The notes beneath the pieces were generated by a model. That model had not been told where the DNA came from. It saw only the letters and a list, made by a program, of their open reading frames with translations, and made no database searches. The position numbers were made by a program, and so were the translations under genes. 50,036 nt of DNA. Source: an uncultured Lachnospiraceae bacterium (GTDB lineage Bacteria > Bacillota > Clostridia > Lachnospirales > Lachnospiraceae). The DNA lies in assembly GCA_900314085.1 (NCBI GenBank), contig OMTX01000189.1, positions 1-50,036 of the forward strand, in the 5' to 3' direction. The first letter of the stretch is position 1; each line of letters opens with the position of its first letter. Below, one piece after another: positions 24,439 through 32,469 of this stretch.

Positions 24439-26670
24439 CTTTCCAGTAGAATCCGGGAGCAGATTCAGATTTCCATGGAATCCATTCTTCTCCAGAAATT
24501 TCTTCGCCCCGTCCGTGATGCCGAAGAGGCCGTGGACCTTTGAAAAGATGATTGCCACGACACGAAAATCCCCGGCTGCCTTCCGCTGCAGACGGGCATC
24601 GACTGCAGCTGTTACCCGCCCTGCGACTTCTTCAAAAAGCCCGGCTTCCGTCAGCACATCTGTCGCCGCATCAGTCGTCGCGCAGTCCATGATCTCTCTG
24701 ACGGTATCTGCAGTCGCCCCCGCCATGGCTGCGTAGGAAGAGAGAATTTCCATCCGGCAGTCCCCGTACTGCGAGTGGGTGTTCATGAGACCGCCTGCCA
24801 GCTTGATAAGCTTTCCCGCGTGGCCGACGAGGAGGACATCCGTGAAGCCGTATTCTGCACAGAGGTCCAGGGCATCTCCGATGAAGTTCGAAACCTGTAC
24901 CACCGGAATGCCCAGGGCTCCGATCCCGGTCTTTTCAATATATTCTTCCCCGTAGTTTCCCGGCGTCAAAATGACACGTTTTTTGCCCCGTCCGGCCGAT
25001 TTCTTTCCGGTATCATCCGGGCCATTTTCTGCAGCCATTGCACAGGCATCAGTCGCTTCCCTGTCTGCAGCCACATTGTGTTCAACCGCAGCAGCTGGCA
25101 CACTTACATCCTGCTCCGCGGCGGCCTGCTTCAGTGCCACCGCGATCGTATCTACCAGCGCCTTCTCCGACATGGGCTCCACGATGCCGGTCGTCCCGAT
25201 GATAGAAATGCCGCCCTCAATGCCGAGGACCGGATTCATGGTCTTTGCTGCAATGGCCTCCCCGCCCTCTGCAGAGATGGTCACGGAAAGCCCGTCTTCA
25301 TATCCCGCCGCCCGCATGACCTCTTCACAGGCTTCTGAAATCATCCTCCGCGGAACGGAGTTGATGGCCGCTGCCCCGACGGGCTGGTCGAGACCGGGCT
25401 TTGTCACGCGGCCGATGCCGGATCCGCCGTGGATTTCCACCCGGTTCACTGTTTGATTACCAGAATGTTCGTGATTTGTCTGTTCAGTATCTGAACGCTC
25501 CCCATTTGCCCTGAAAGTGCTTACACCATCGCTTGCTTTCTTCCGCACTTCTGCAGTAATCAGGATTCCGTCCGTGGCATCCGGATCGTCTCCGGCATCC
25601 TTACGCACAGAGCAGACGGCGCAATCGGCCTGCGGACAATCCAGTCGCTCAGGCAGTACGCTGACTTCAATCCCCTTCGGCGTCAGCAGGGAAATTTTTC
25701 CTCCGCCTGCCCCTTCTGTCCGCAGCCCGAGCAGCAATTCCGCCGCCCCCTTCGCAGCCAATGCAGCTGCCGTTCCGGTCGTAAAGCCGTATCGCAGATG
25801 CTTCCTGCCTTTGAGCACAGTCAGGGCTGAATCCTGACCGATCTGCACGATGTCCTTACTGAATTGTAAAGAAACGTTTGTATACTCTAACGGATTGTAA
25901 AAACGCCCCGGCAGGTACACTGCAGCTTCCTCCTCCGGTATGTCAAAGAGATCGGCCAGCTTTTCCGCCGTCAGCATTTCTCCTGCCGCCCCGTACCCGA
26001 CCTGCCTTCCCTCCTTCAGCATCAGCACCTGATCAGCAATTTTCGGAAGCAGGGCCAGGTCGTGAAGAGTCATCAGGATGGTAACGGGCTTTTCATTATT
26101 ATGGCAGAGGCTTTTCAGCGCCTCAATGATTTCGAGCTGATAGCGGACATCGAGAAAGCCCGTCGGTTCGTCAAGGATGAGAAGGTCCGGTTCCTGGGCA
26201 ATTGCCCGGGCGATGTAGGCCCGCTGCCGCTGTCCGTCGGATAGTTCCCCGATGTCGCGGCCGGAAAGAGACAGCAGGTCCGTCTTTTTCATCGCGTCTT
26301 TGACGACCGCCCAGTCCTTCTCATCGAGGGCTCCCAGACGGCTCGTGTAGGGGTAGCGCCCTTCCGCCACCAGCTCCCGCACCGTCTTCGGTTCCCGCTG
26401 CCGGCGGTCCGTAAACATGGCGGCCACTGTCCTTGCCCGCTGTCCCGCCGACAGGTCGGAAAGATTTCTGCCGGAGAGAAAGACCGCCCCGCCCATAGGT
26501 TTCAGAAGTCCTGCCGCCGCAAGCAGCAGGGTGGACTTTCCTGCCCCGTTTGGTCCGATGACGCAGACAGTCTCCCCCGGCTCCGCAGAGAAATTCACGT
26601 CCGAGAGAACCGGCTTCCTGTCGTAGCCCGCGCTCAGATTTTCAATTGTCAGGAGGGGTTCCTTCGCCAT
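24427..26670 (-). CDS. ABC-transporter ATPase fused to CbiD (cobalt-precorrin-5B C1-methyltransferase)
   Basis: Start taken at MAKEPLLTIENLSAGY; the frame stays open 10 codons further to 26700. Counting from that longer start, residues 1-265 are a FecE/BtuD-type ATPase: Walker A GPNGAGKS (49-56), signature LSDGQ (153-157), Walker B LLILDEPT (173-180), H-loop His 213. A 35-residue linker leads into CbiD from about 300: RYGFTTGTAAALAAKGA, GRVTKPGLDQPVGAAAIN, LTPGNYGEEYI, FTDVLLVGHAGKLIKLAGG. CbiD carries low-complexity insertions at about 388-416 and 526-571. The ATPase part should power the permease and binding protein encoded just upstream, so import and C1 methylation sit in one polypeptide. 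The TAG stop begins the repeat array. Confidence 0.93.
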   Translation of the reverse strand: MAKEPLLTIENLSAGYDRKPVLSDVNFSAEPGETVCVIGPNGAGKSTLLLAAAGLLKPMGGAVFLSGRNLSDLSAGQRARTVAAMFTDRRQREPKTVRELVAEGRYPYTSRLGALDEKDWAVVKDAMKKTDLLSLSGRDIGELSDGQRQRAYIARAIAQEPDLLILDEPTGFLDVRYQLEIIEALKSLCHNNEKPVTILMTLHDLALLPKIADQVLMLKEGRQVGYGAAGEMLTAEKLADLFDIPEEEAAVYLPGRFYNPLEYTNVSLQFSKDIVQIGQDSALTVLKGRKHLRYGFTTGTAAALAAKGAAELLLGLRTEGAGGGKISLLTPKGIEVSVLPERLDCPQADCAVCSVRKDAGDDPDATDGILITAEVRKKASDGVSTFRANGERSDTEQTNHEHSGNQTVNRVEIHGGSGIGRVTKPGLDQPVGAAAINSVPRRMISEACEEVMRAAGYEDGLSVTISAEGGEAIAAKTMNPVLGIEGGISIIGTTGIVEPMSEKALVDTIAVALKQAAAEQDVSVPAAAVEHNVAADREATDACAMAAENGPDDTGKKSAGRGKKRVILTPGNYGEEYIEKTGIGALGIPVVQVSNFIGDALDLCAEYGFTDVLLVGHAGKLIKLAGGLMNTHSQYGDCRMEILSSYAAMAGATADTVREIMDCATTDAATDVLTEAGLFEEVAGRVTAAVDARLQRKAAGDFRVVAIIFSKVHGLFGITDGAKKFLEKNGFHGNLNLLPDSTGKTIK

Positions 26671-26774
26671 TTTTCTTCTCAATCCACCTGCATGCCGCAT
26701 ACTATGTGAGTGCTTACAAGCTTCTGTACATGCTCTCTGTGTACTCCCTTCCCACCTTTCGGGAACATATCACT

Positions 26775-27815
26775 CTACAATTCTCTTTCCTTTTTCCGCC
26801 CGACCATCATGATGAGGACGAGCGGCGCCCCGATCACGGACGTCACCGTCGAAAGCGAAAGCTCCATCGGCGACAGGAGCATGCGGGCCAGAAGATCGGA
26901 CACCAGTGTGAAAACCGCCCCGCAGAGAAAGAGGGCCGGAATCATGACAAGGGGCCGCCGGTCCTTCAGGATAGTCCGCACAATGAAAGGCACCGCGACG
27001 CCGACAAAAGACACCGGACCCGCAAAGGCAGTAACGACACCGGAAAGGAGGCTCGAAAGAATGATAATGGAAAGCTGCAGGAGGCGTACATGGACGCCGA
27101 CCGTCTCCGCAAAGCGTTCTCCGCTCTGGTAGGCTCCGATGGGCTTCGAGAGGCAGAAAACAATGACGGATACGATGGCAACCAGGACCGCCGCCTGGGC
27201 CGCGTCCGCCGGCGCCGTTCCGGAAAAGGACCCTAAAGTCCACCCGTGCAGGTTGATGATGGAGGCGTCGTCCGCGAAGGAAATGAGAAAGTCCGTCAGT
27301 GCGCTCATAATGTAGCTCACCATGAAGCCCGCCACCAGGAGGATACCCATGCTCTTGATCTGAAAGGAGAGTAATAGTATGATCCCCGTCGCGAGCATGG
27401 CCCCGGCAAAGGACCAGCCCACCATTTCGGCATTCGAGACAGTGAAGCCCTGCCCTGCAACAATCACCATCAGGACGCAGGCGGCAAAGCGGGCACCCGA
27501 GGAAATGCCGAGGACGAAGGGGCCGGCAATCGGGTTCCGAAAAAAGGTCTGCAGGAGGTAGCCGGAAATTGCCAGAGCCCCGCCTGAAAAGAGGGCAAGT
27601 GTTGCCCGCGGCAGACGGATTTCCCGGATGATTTTCACATGCTGCTCATCCCCGCTCCCGCCGAAGAGGTAAGAAAAGACATCGCCCGCAGGAATGGAAA
27701 CAGAGCCCATCGACAGAGAAAGGCAGAATACCAGAAGGAGAAGGGCCGCAAGGCTTGCAAACACTATGCAGTTTTGCCTGATTTTCCGTTTTTCCATTTT
27801 CCTGCCTGTCCCCAT
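26775..27815 (-). CDS. FecCD/BtuC-type ABC transporter permease
   Basis: A 346-residue hydrophobic protein with about nine or ten membrane helices, starting RKIRQNCIVFASLAALLLLVFCLSLSMG and containing the family segments RLPRATLALFSGGALAISGYLLQTFFRNPIAGPFVLGISSGA and FAGPVSFVGVAVPFIVRTI. With the lipoprotein before it and the ATPase after it, it forms a complete importer; its place in the B12 operon points to corrinoid uptake (BtuC role), although siderophore-type substrates are possible for this family. Start at first Met or MEKRK six codons later. Confidence 0.93.
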   Translation of the reverse strand: MGTGRKMEKRKIRQNCIVFASLAALLLLVFCLSLSMGSVSIPAGDVFSYLFGGSGDEQHVKIIREIRLPRATLALFSGGALAISGYLLQTFFRNPIAGPFVLGISSGARFAACVLMVIVAGQGFTVSNAEMVGWSFAGAMLATGIILLLSFQIKSMGILLVAGFMVSYIMSALTDFLISFADDASIINLHGWTLGSFSGTAPADAAQAAVLVAIVSVIVFCLSKPIGAYQSGERFAETVGVHVRLLQLSIIILSSLLSGVVTAFAGPVSFVGVAVPFIVRTILKDRRPLVMIPALFLCGAVFTLVSDLLARMLLSPMELSLSTVTSVIGAPLVLIMMVGRKKEREL

Positions 27816-27861
27816 CCTGCCGGCTTCCTCGTTACACTATCCGAAAGCAGGCATCCTCTTT

Positions 27862-29043
27862 TCATTCCGCTTTTCGTATGTGTTCCGCCCCGCCCTGTCC
27901 GTTTATGGTGAGGTAGAGGTCATGGACCGTCGTCCCCGTGTCGTCTGAATTCTGATAGGCATCAGAGGCGGAAATATAGACGTTTCCATCCTGTACCGCC
28001 TTGAAGCCGGAAAGCTGAGCGTTCTTTGAAACGATGTCTGCGAGGGTGTTCACCGTGTCGATTGCCCCGTCATAAATAATAATGTCCGCCCCGCCTGCTG
28101 CCGTCATGTAGCTTTCCATGTCCACCTTCATGGTGGAAAGGCGGCTCTCCTCTGTTTGGATGTCCGGATAGAGGTAGACACCGCCGGCCGCCGCGATCAT
28201 CTTTGCTACAGAGGAGTCCGGCCGCGGGCAGACAACCAGCCCCTGGCTGTTCACATAGAAATACGCCACGGTTTTTCCCGCATCCGGCAGGGCTTCCGCC
28301 TCCGTATAGAGCTTCTTCTGTTCTTCAAACGCGGCTTGCGCAGCCTCCTCATTTCCGAGGAGGACCCCGTAGGCCTTCAGCCACTCGGTCCGTCCCAGAG
28401 GCTCGCTCTCCGCCGAAGCCCGGTCAATGAATACCGGAATATTCAGGGCCTCGAGTTTTTCAATGACCTCCGGCTTATGAAGAATCATCAGGTTTTCAAC
28501 GGCCAGGTCACAGCCCCCTGTCAGCAGAGTTTCATAATCCGGTGCCGAGTACTTTCCCGTGTAAGAAAGGGTTCCCGCCTGCATGGCCTCCGCTGCCTCC
28601 GGAATTTTCCACTCGCTTTCCCGGATGCCCGAATAGGCCACCCTGTCCACACTTCCAGTATCGACGAAGCGGCTCATGGAAGAGGACGATGCCACGTAGA
28701 TTTTCTGCAAGGGCTGCATGATAACAATTTTGGAATCCGGGAGATTTGCAGGAACCTCAGCCTCCTCCGGAATGACGAAGTATTCCCGCCCGTCCGTCAC
28801 GTCGATCTCACTGTACCCGCTTTCATATCGCACGATGGAAAAACCTGTGGCATATTCCGGTGTCTCTGTGGAAAGGACGGTCAGCCCGGAAAAATTTTCC
28901 TGTCCGGACGGCCCGTTGTCTATTTCCGCTGTCTTCCCGCCGCTTTCGCCATTCCCGGATACGCTTCCGCAGGAGGTAAGTACCAGCGCGAAAGCCACGG
29001 CAGCCGCCAACAGTCCGGTCTGCAAGTGCTTACGCGTTTTCAT
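27862..29043 (-). CDS. BtuF-like substrate-binding lipoprotein
   Basis: A signal peptide with lipobox LVLTSC near residue 20-25 indicates a membrane-anchored lipoprotein. The mature part (DSKIVIMQPLQKIYVASSSSMSRF, GCDLAVENLMILHKPEVIEKLEALNIPVFID, YFYVNSQGLVVCPRPDSSVAKMIAAAGGVYLYPD) fits a helical-backbone periplasmic-binding fold of the FecB/BtuF class. It is the first gene of the importer and probably captures cobalamin, cobinamide or a cobalt chelate outside the cell. Overlaps the Cys-rich gene by 14 bp. Confidence 0.9.
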   Translation of the reverse strand: MKTRKHLQTGLLAAAVAFALVLTSCGSVSGNGESGGKTAEIDNGPSGQENFSGLTVLSTETPEYATGFSIVRYESGYSEIDVTDGREYFVIPEEAEVPANLPDSKIVIMQPLQKIYVASSSSMSRFVDTGSVDRVAYSGIRESEWKIPEAAEAMQAGTLSYTGKYSAPDYETLLTGGCDLAVENLMILHKPEVIEKLEALNIPVFIDRASAESEPLGRTEWLKAYGVLLGNEEAAQAAFEEQKKLYTEAEALPDAGKTVAYFYVNSQGLVVCPRPDSSVAKMIAAAGGVYLYPDIQTEESRLSTMKVDMESYMTAAGGADIIIYDGAIDTVNTLADIVSKNAQLSGFKAVQDGNVYISASDAYQNSDDTGTTVHDLYLTINGQGGAEHIRKAE

Positions 29044-29296
29044 TATTCTTTTTCACCAGAAAAGCGATCAGGTCGCCGTAGTGCTCCGGCACGTGGGGCC
29101 AGAGGCAGTCCGTACAGTTCTTGACGGGCTTCCCGTTTTTCCCCGCCGTCATCTCAAAGGCCCCCGGGCAGTCGTCGTAGGGATAGAGGGGACAATAGCA
29201 AAAGAGGCAGTTGAAGCCGCTCTCCCCCTCTGCCCCGCCATGGCAGGGATAATACCTGCATGCGCTGTTGCAGAAGTACTTCGAGCTCGCTTCCAT
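29030..29296 (-). CDS. cysteine-rich small protein
   Basis: Start taken at MEASSKYFCNSACRYYPCHGG with a GAGG ribosome site; the frame stays open 11 codons further. The 88 residues hold about 10 cysteines in the pattern C..AC...PCH, NCLFCYCPLYPYDDCPG, NCTDCLWPH, matching a small cysteine-rich domain often found next to cobalt/corrinoid genes. A metal-binding role (zinc, iron-sulfur or cobalt) is inferred. It ends within the BtuF-like gene, so translation is coupled. Confidence 0.85.
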   Translation of the reverse strand: MEASSKYFCNSACRYYPCHGGAEGESGFNCLFCYCPLYPYDDCPGAFEMTAGKNGKPVKNCTDCLWPHVPEHYGDLIAFLVKKNNENA

Positions 29297-29393
29297 ACTG
29301 CCTCTTTTCTGAATTATTTTTCTGTTCACGGAATCCGCCGCCAGCCTTCACAGAAAACGGTCTCCGCTTCCTGCAGGCCGTCAGTCGAAAAAA

Positions 29394-30275
29394 TCACTTC
29401 GCATCTGTGACCGTCGACGGATCGAACTCAATGACGTAGTCGATCTCGTGGGGCTCGCTCATGGCCGTCGTATCCGCCGTAAGGACAAGTCCCTTGTCAA
29501 GTGCCTCGACAGGAAGGGTAAACATGGACTTGCCGGAAGAGAGATCCGGCTCGTACTTCGTTCCGCCCACGATGGCATAGTCGTACTTGTCCGACGAGAA
29601 CTCGATGTCGGCCGTGATCTTCCCGTCCTTCACATGAATCTTTGCAGGTGAAGTGATGGAAGCCCTGCCGGAGCCCCCGTTCAGAGTCGCAGCCACCGTA
29701 TATTCCCCATCTGAAAGGTCAATATCCGCCGTATGGTCCGGCTCACCGGCCGAAGGATCGCGACCGGGAATGGTATCTGCCTCTACCGGATTTTCCACCT
29801 TTACCTTGTGGTCATACCACTTGCCCTTCGTCCCGATGATGGCCAGGTCGAATTCCTCACCGACCTTCGCGACAGGCACGTCAAAGCCGTTCACTTCCTC
29901 GCTCGTTCCGTCAGAATAATATACGGTGTCTACTGTCGGCTGCAGGAGGTCTGCCCCGTCTTTTGCCGCATCCTCCGCCGTTCCGACAAAGAGGTTCACG
30001 ATGTTCTCGGAAGGCAGGCTGATGTGGACGGTCATTGCCCCGTTCTTCACGGTCAGGAGACCTTTGCCCTCGTTCGCCTCATTCACCTTAAACATGGTGG
30101 AATCCGTTGTGAAGTCGACGGAATAAGTACCATCGGAAAGGGTACTTTTGCTCTCCGAAGAAGCCGTGGTCTCTGTCTTTGTTTCCCCGTCTGACGAGGA
30201 CGCTGTATTCCCGCAGGCCGTCATGGAGACAGCCAGCAGAGCCGCTGCAAGTATCGCCAGTATCTTCTTTTTCAT
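29394..30275 (-). CDS. two-repeat lipoprotein of the B12 operon
   Basis: A 293-residue lipoprotein (signal with lipobox VSMTAC near residue 20). A Ser/Thr/Glu-rich linker leads to two related beta domains, the first starting LSDGTYSVDF and the second LSDGEYTVAATLNGGSGRASI; each contains a VKNGAMTVHI / VKDGKITADIEF strand pair and ends in a conserved FVGTAEDA / IVGGTKYE segment. I do not know a defined function. The position between surface CbiK and the importer suggests binding cobalt, a tetrapyrrole or a corrinoid outside the cell. Confidence 0.85.
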   Translation of the reverse strand: MKKKILAILAAALLAVSMTACGNTASSSDGETKTETTASSESKSTLSDGTYSVDFTTDSTMFKVNEANEGKGLLTVKNGAMTVHISLPSENIVNLFVGTAEDAAKDGADLLQPTVDTVYYSDGTSEEVNGFDVPVAKVGEEFDLAIIGTKGKWYDHKVKVENPVEADTIPGRDPSAGEPDHTADIDLSDGEYTVAATLNGGSGRASITSPAKIHVKDGKITADIEFSSDKYDYAIVGGTKYEPDLSSGKSMFTLPVEALDKGLVLTADTTAMSEPHEIDYVIEFDPSTVTDAK

Positions 30276-30335
30276 AGTATTCTCCTTCAGACCACAGTCG
30301 CCAGGGCCGGCAAAACTTCAGCGTCGGCTTTGTCT

Positions 30336-30372
30336 CGGACAGTCCTGTCAACGGGCATTCGATTACTGTCCG
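30336..30372 (-). other. inverted repeat starting at the cbiK stop codon
   Basis: CGGACAGT (30336-30343) and ACTGTCCG (30365-30372) are perfect inverted arms around a 21-base loop. The TAA of cbiK (30363-30365) touches one arm. No T-run follows on the minus strand, so read-through to the next gene is expected; it may protect the 3' end of cbiK mRNA. Confidence 0.5.
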
Positions 30373-31595
30373 ATAGCTGCCTTTGCGTGGGCCACATAGA
30401 TGTCCTGAACGGCAGGGATTTCCCCGAGACCGCCGATCTGGCAGGTCACGTCGTCAAAGGCACCGGCCGCCTCAAACTGACTCTTCCAGGAATCATCGTC
30501 ATCACCCGCCATGTCGTTGTTGGCGTGGTCTCCGGCGACAACCATCAGGGGACGCAGAATGACCTTCTTGTAACCGGCCTCTTTGATCTTTGAAATCACC
30601 GCCTGGCATTCCGTATCGGCAGGCTTACCCTCCACAGTACCGATGAAGACATTGGCGTAACCGAGGTCGCTCATGGTCTGCTGCATCTGGTCGTAGGTGA
30701 CATTTGCCGTGTGGCTTGTGCCGTGTCCCATGAAGACGAAGGCGGTTCCGGCAGCCTTTGCTGCGTCGAGGCTCTCAAAACCGGCTTCCTTCACGGCCTG
30801 AGCGGTAATTGCCTCCGCAACGGCCTTCTTGTCGTCATTTGTGACGGTCGCGTCAGCCCCGACTTCGCCCAGCAGGGGCTCGGAAATCTTCACGGATTCG
30901 AAATCCCCCTTGTGGGCCTCCACCGCCTCGCTGAGCTCATCGTACTCCGCCCCGTGCATGAGGTGGGTGGGCTGAACGACGAGATTTTTCACCCCGTTGT
31001 CCTTGGCCCGCGCCAGAGCCTCATCCATATTGTCAATCTTTTCCCCGTCCCGGGCATAGATATGGTTGATGATAATCTGGGCCGTAAACGCCCGGCGCAC
31101 GGAGTAATCCGGGAAGGCCGCGGCAAGCGCCTTTTCCACGCCGCCGATATCCTTTACCCGGCTGTCGTTGAAGGATGTTCCGAAGGAAACGACAAGCAGC
31201 TCGTTCTCTCCGATGCCGTCCTGATTCAAAGGATCGTCCATAGACGCATCTCCTGTATCGCGCCCGAAATAATCGGGGTCCGCATTTTCTCCGGAAACGA
31301 GGACCTTCTGGGCATCCGTCAGGGCGTCCCAGGCTGCCTTCGCCTCTTCACATTGCTTCATCGTATCGTCTGTGGCTTCCTGCACATAAATGGCATCGAT
31401 CAGGGCAGCCACCTTGTCTGCAGCCGCCTGATCGTTGTCCGCTTCCGATCCGCTGTCTTTCGCCGCATCTCCTGCAGCGTTTTCCGTCTTCTCTGCGTTT
31501 TCATCCGCCGTACTGCTGTCCGATCCGCATCCGGCCAGACCGAAGGCGGCCATGGAAAGCGCCATTACAAGTGCCAGAACTTTTTTTTTCATAAA
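30363..31595 (-). CDS. cbiK: lipoprotein-anchored sirohydrochlorin cobaltochelatase CbiK
   Basis: Start at MKKKVLALVMALSM, 8 nt after an AGGAGG site. The signal ends in a lipobox (GLAGC), then an acidic linker, a helical module ending KAAWDALTDAQKVLV that is typical of Firmicute surface proteins, and a full CbiK domain from about residue 120 (NELLVVSFGTSF). Metal-site histidines are visible in PTHLMHGAEY and FMGHGTSHTANVTY. CbiK inserts cobalt into sirohydrochlorin to start the anaerobic pathway. A surface-anchored form is odd because the substrate is made in the cytoplasm; cobalt capture or work on scavenged tetrapyrroles is possible. First gene after the riboswitch. Confidence 0.94.
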   Translation of the reverse strand, partial: FMKKKVLALVMALSMAAFGLAGCGSDSSTADENAEKTENAAGDAAKDSGSEADNDQAAADKVAALIDAIYVQEATDDTMKQCEEAKAAWDALTDAQKVLVSGENADPDYFGRDTGDASMDDPLNQDGIGENELLVVSFGTSFNDSRVKDIGGVEKALAAAFPDYSVRRAFTAQIIINHIYARDGEKIDNMDEALARAKDNGVKNLVVQPTHLMHGAEYDELSEAVEAHKGDFESVKISEPLLGEVGADATVTNDDKKAVAEAITAQAVKEAGFESLDAAKAAGTAFVFMGHGTSHTANVTYDQMQQTMSDLGYANVFIGTVEGKPADTECQAVISKIKEAGYKKVILRPLMVVAGDHANNDMAGDDDDSWKSQFEAAGAFDDVTCQIGGLGEIPAVQDIYVAHAKAAIGQ

Positions 31596-31632
31596 AAAAT
31601 ACCTCCTACCGATAGGTAAAAGGCATTGGTCC

Positions 31633-31661
31633 ACAAAGAAACCGTCAGCAGACGCTGACAG
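31633..31661 (-). terminator. intrinsic terminator of the riboswitch expression platform
   Basis: On the minus strand an 8-bp stem (plus 31654-31661 with 31642-31649, one G-T pair) with a four-base loop is followed by a T-rich run (TTTCTTTGT). It lies between the cobalamin aptamer and the cbiK ribosome site, as expected for a terminator that forms when B12 is bound. Confidence 0.65.
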
Positions 31662-31704
31662 CGCTTGTGATATCAATGCCGGTTACTCGCAGCATTCTCT
31701 CATC

Positions 31705-31866
31705 CGTTCGGCTGGCAGGTCTCCCGGCTGACAGCAGCATGAATGCCTTCCCGGCAAACGCCAGTGACTTATTATTCATGCCATATGCTGATCACGGTGA
31801 CGAGTTCGCGCGGGATTTGCACCCGCTTCCCTATTCTCCGCCTACTATTACTTCAGCGGCACCTGC
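31705..31866 (-). ncRNA. cobalamin riboswitch
   Basis: Read on the minus strand, the conserved blocks appear in order: AGGTGCC (plus 31858-31864), GAATAGGGAAGC, GGGTGCAAATCCCGC, GTCACTGG, GGGAAGGC, and the B12 box GTCAGCCGGGAGACCTGCC (plus 31714-31732). This is the B12-element architecture. It should switch off cbiK and the following genes when adenosylcobalamin is plentiful. Its 5' end is only about 19 nt from the yajC stop and I see no clear promoter in between. Confidence 0.96.
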
Positions 31867-31884
31867 GGAACTTTTCTTAAGGAA

Positions 31885-32310
31885 TCACTCTTTGACTTTT
31901 CCGGCCTTCTTCTCGGCCTTCTTTGCTTCCTTCTCCTCGAGCTTCTTCTTTGCCTCGGCCTCGGCAGCCTTTGCTTCTTCAGCAGCCTTTACGGCATCGC
32001 CGGGCTTTTCGGAAGCAGCGACAGCATCCATCTGCATGGGGATGCGGCAGTTTTTGTTGTTGCCGAACTCGACGATGATCGTGTTCTGATCCTTGCGGAT
32101 ATCGATAACGGTGCCGTAGAAACCGGACGTCGTCAGAACGGTGTCGCCGACCGCCAGGGAATCCTTCATGGCCTCCTTCTTCTTCTCCTCTTTCCGCTGG
32201 GGACGGATCATGAAGAAGTACATGAATGCAAAGATGATGACGATCCAGACGATCAGCATCAGGCTGGAACCGCCCGCAGCAGAACCCGTGCTCTCTAAAA
32301 GAAGTGACAT
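31885..32310 (-). CDS. yajC: preprotein translocase subunit YajC
   Basis: A 141-residue protein with one N-terminal membrane helix (LMLIVWIVIIFAFMYFFMI) followed by the family motif RPQRKEEKKKEAM and a small beta domain (VGDTVLTTSGFYGTVIDI). The C-terminus is an unusually long Ala/Glu/Lys helix. YajC accompanies SecDF in protein export. It follows tgt, the normal order in many bacteria, with a 159-bp gap. The cobalamin riboswitch begins almost at its stop codon. Confidence 0.95.
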   Translation of the reverse strand: MSLLLESTGSAAGGSSLMLIVWIVIIFAFMYFFMIRPQRKEEKKKEAMKDSLAVGDTVLTTSGFYGTVIDIRKDQNTIIVEFGNNKNCRIPMQMDAVAASEKPGDAVKAAEEAKAAEAEAKKKLEEKEAKKAEKKAGKVKE

Positions 32311-32469
32311 ACAAACCTCCTAAAAATAATATGTTCTTTCAATCCCGGAAAACGGTCATCCCGCTTCCCGCATTTAACAGACACAACTTCTGCTATTTTA
32401 GCGAAACAGCCGCTTCATAGCAACAAAAAATCGATGAAACTTCACAAAGGAAAAGAATAATGTAAGCGC

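Noticed and set aside
24427..26700. Frameshift artefact joining the ABC ATPase and CbiD
   Set aside because: The frame is continuous with an ordinary linker and both domains are complete, so I treat it as a true fusion, while keeping a read check as the test.
29330..29393. Possible small gene between the Cys-rich and the two-repeat lipoprotein genes
   Set aside because: The gap is too short and contains stops in all frames that I could follow.
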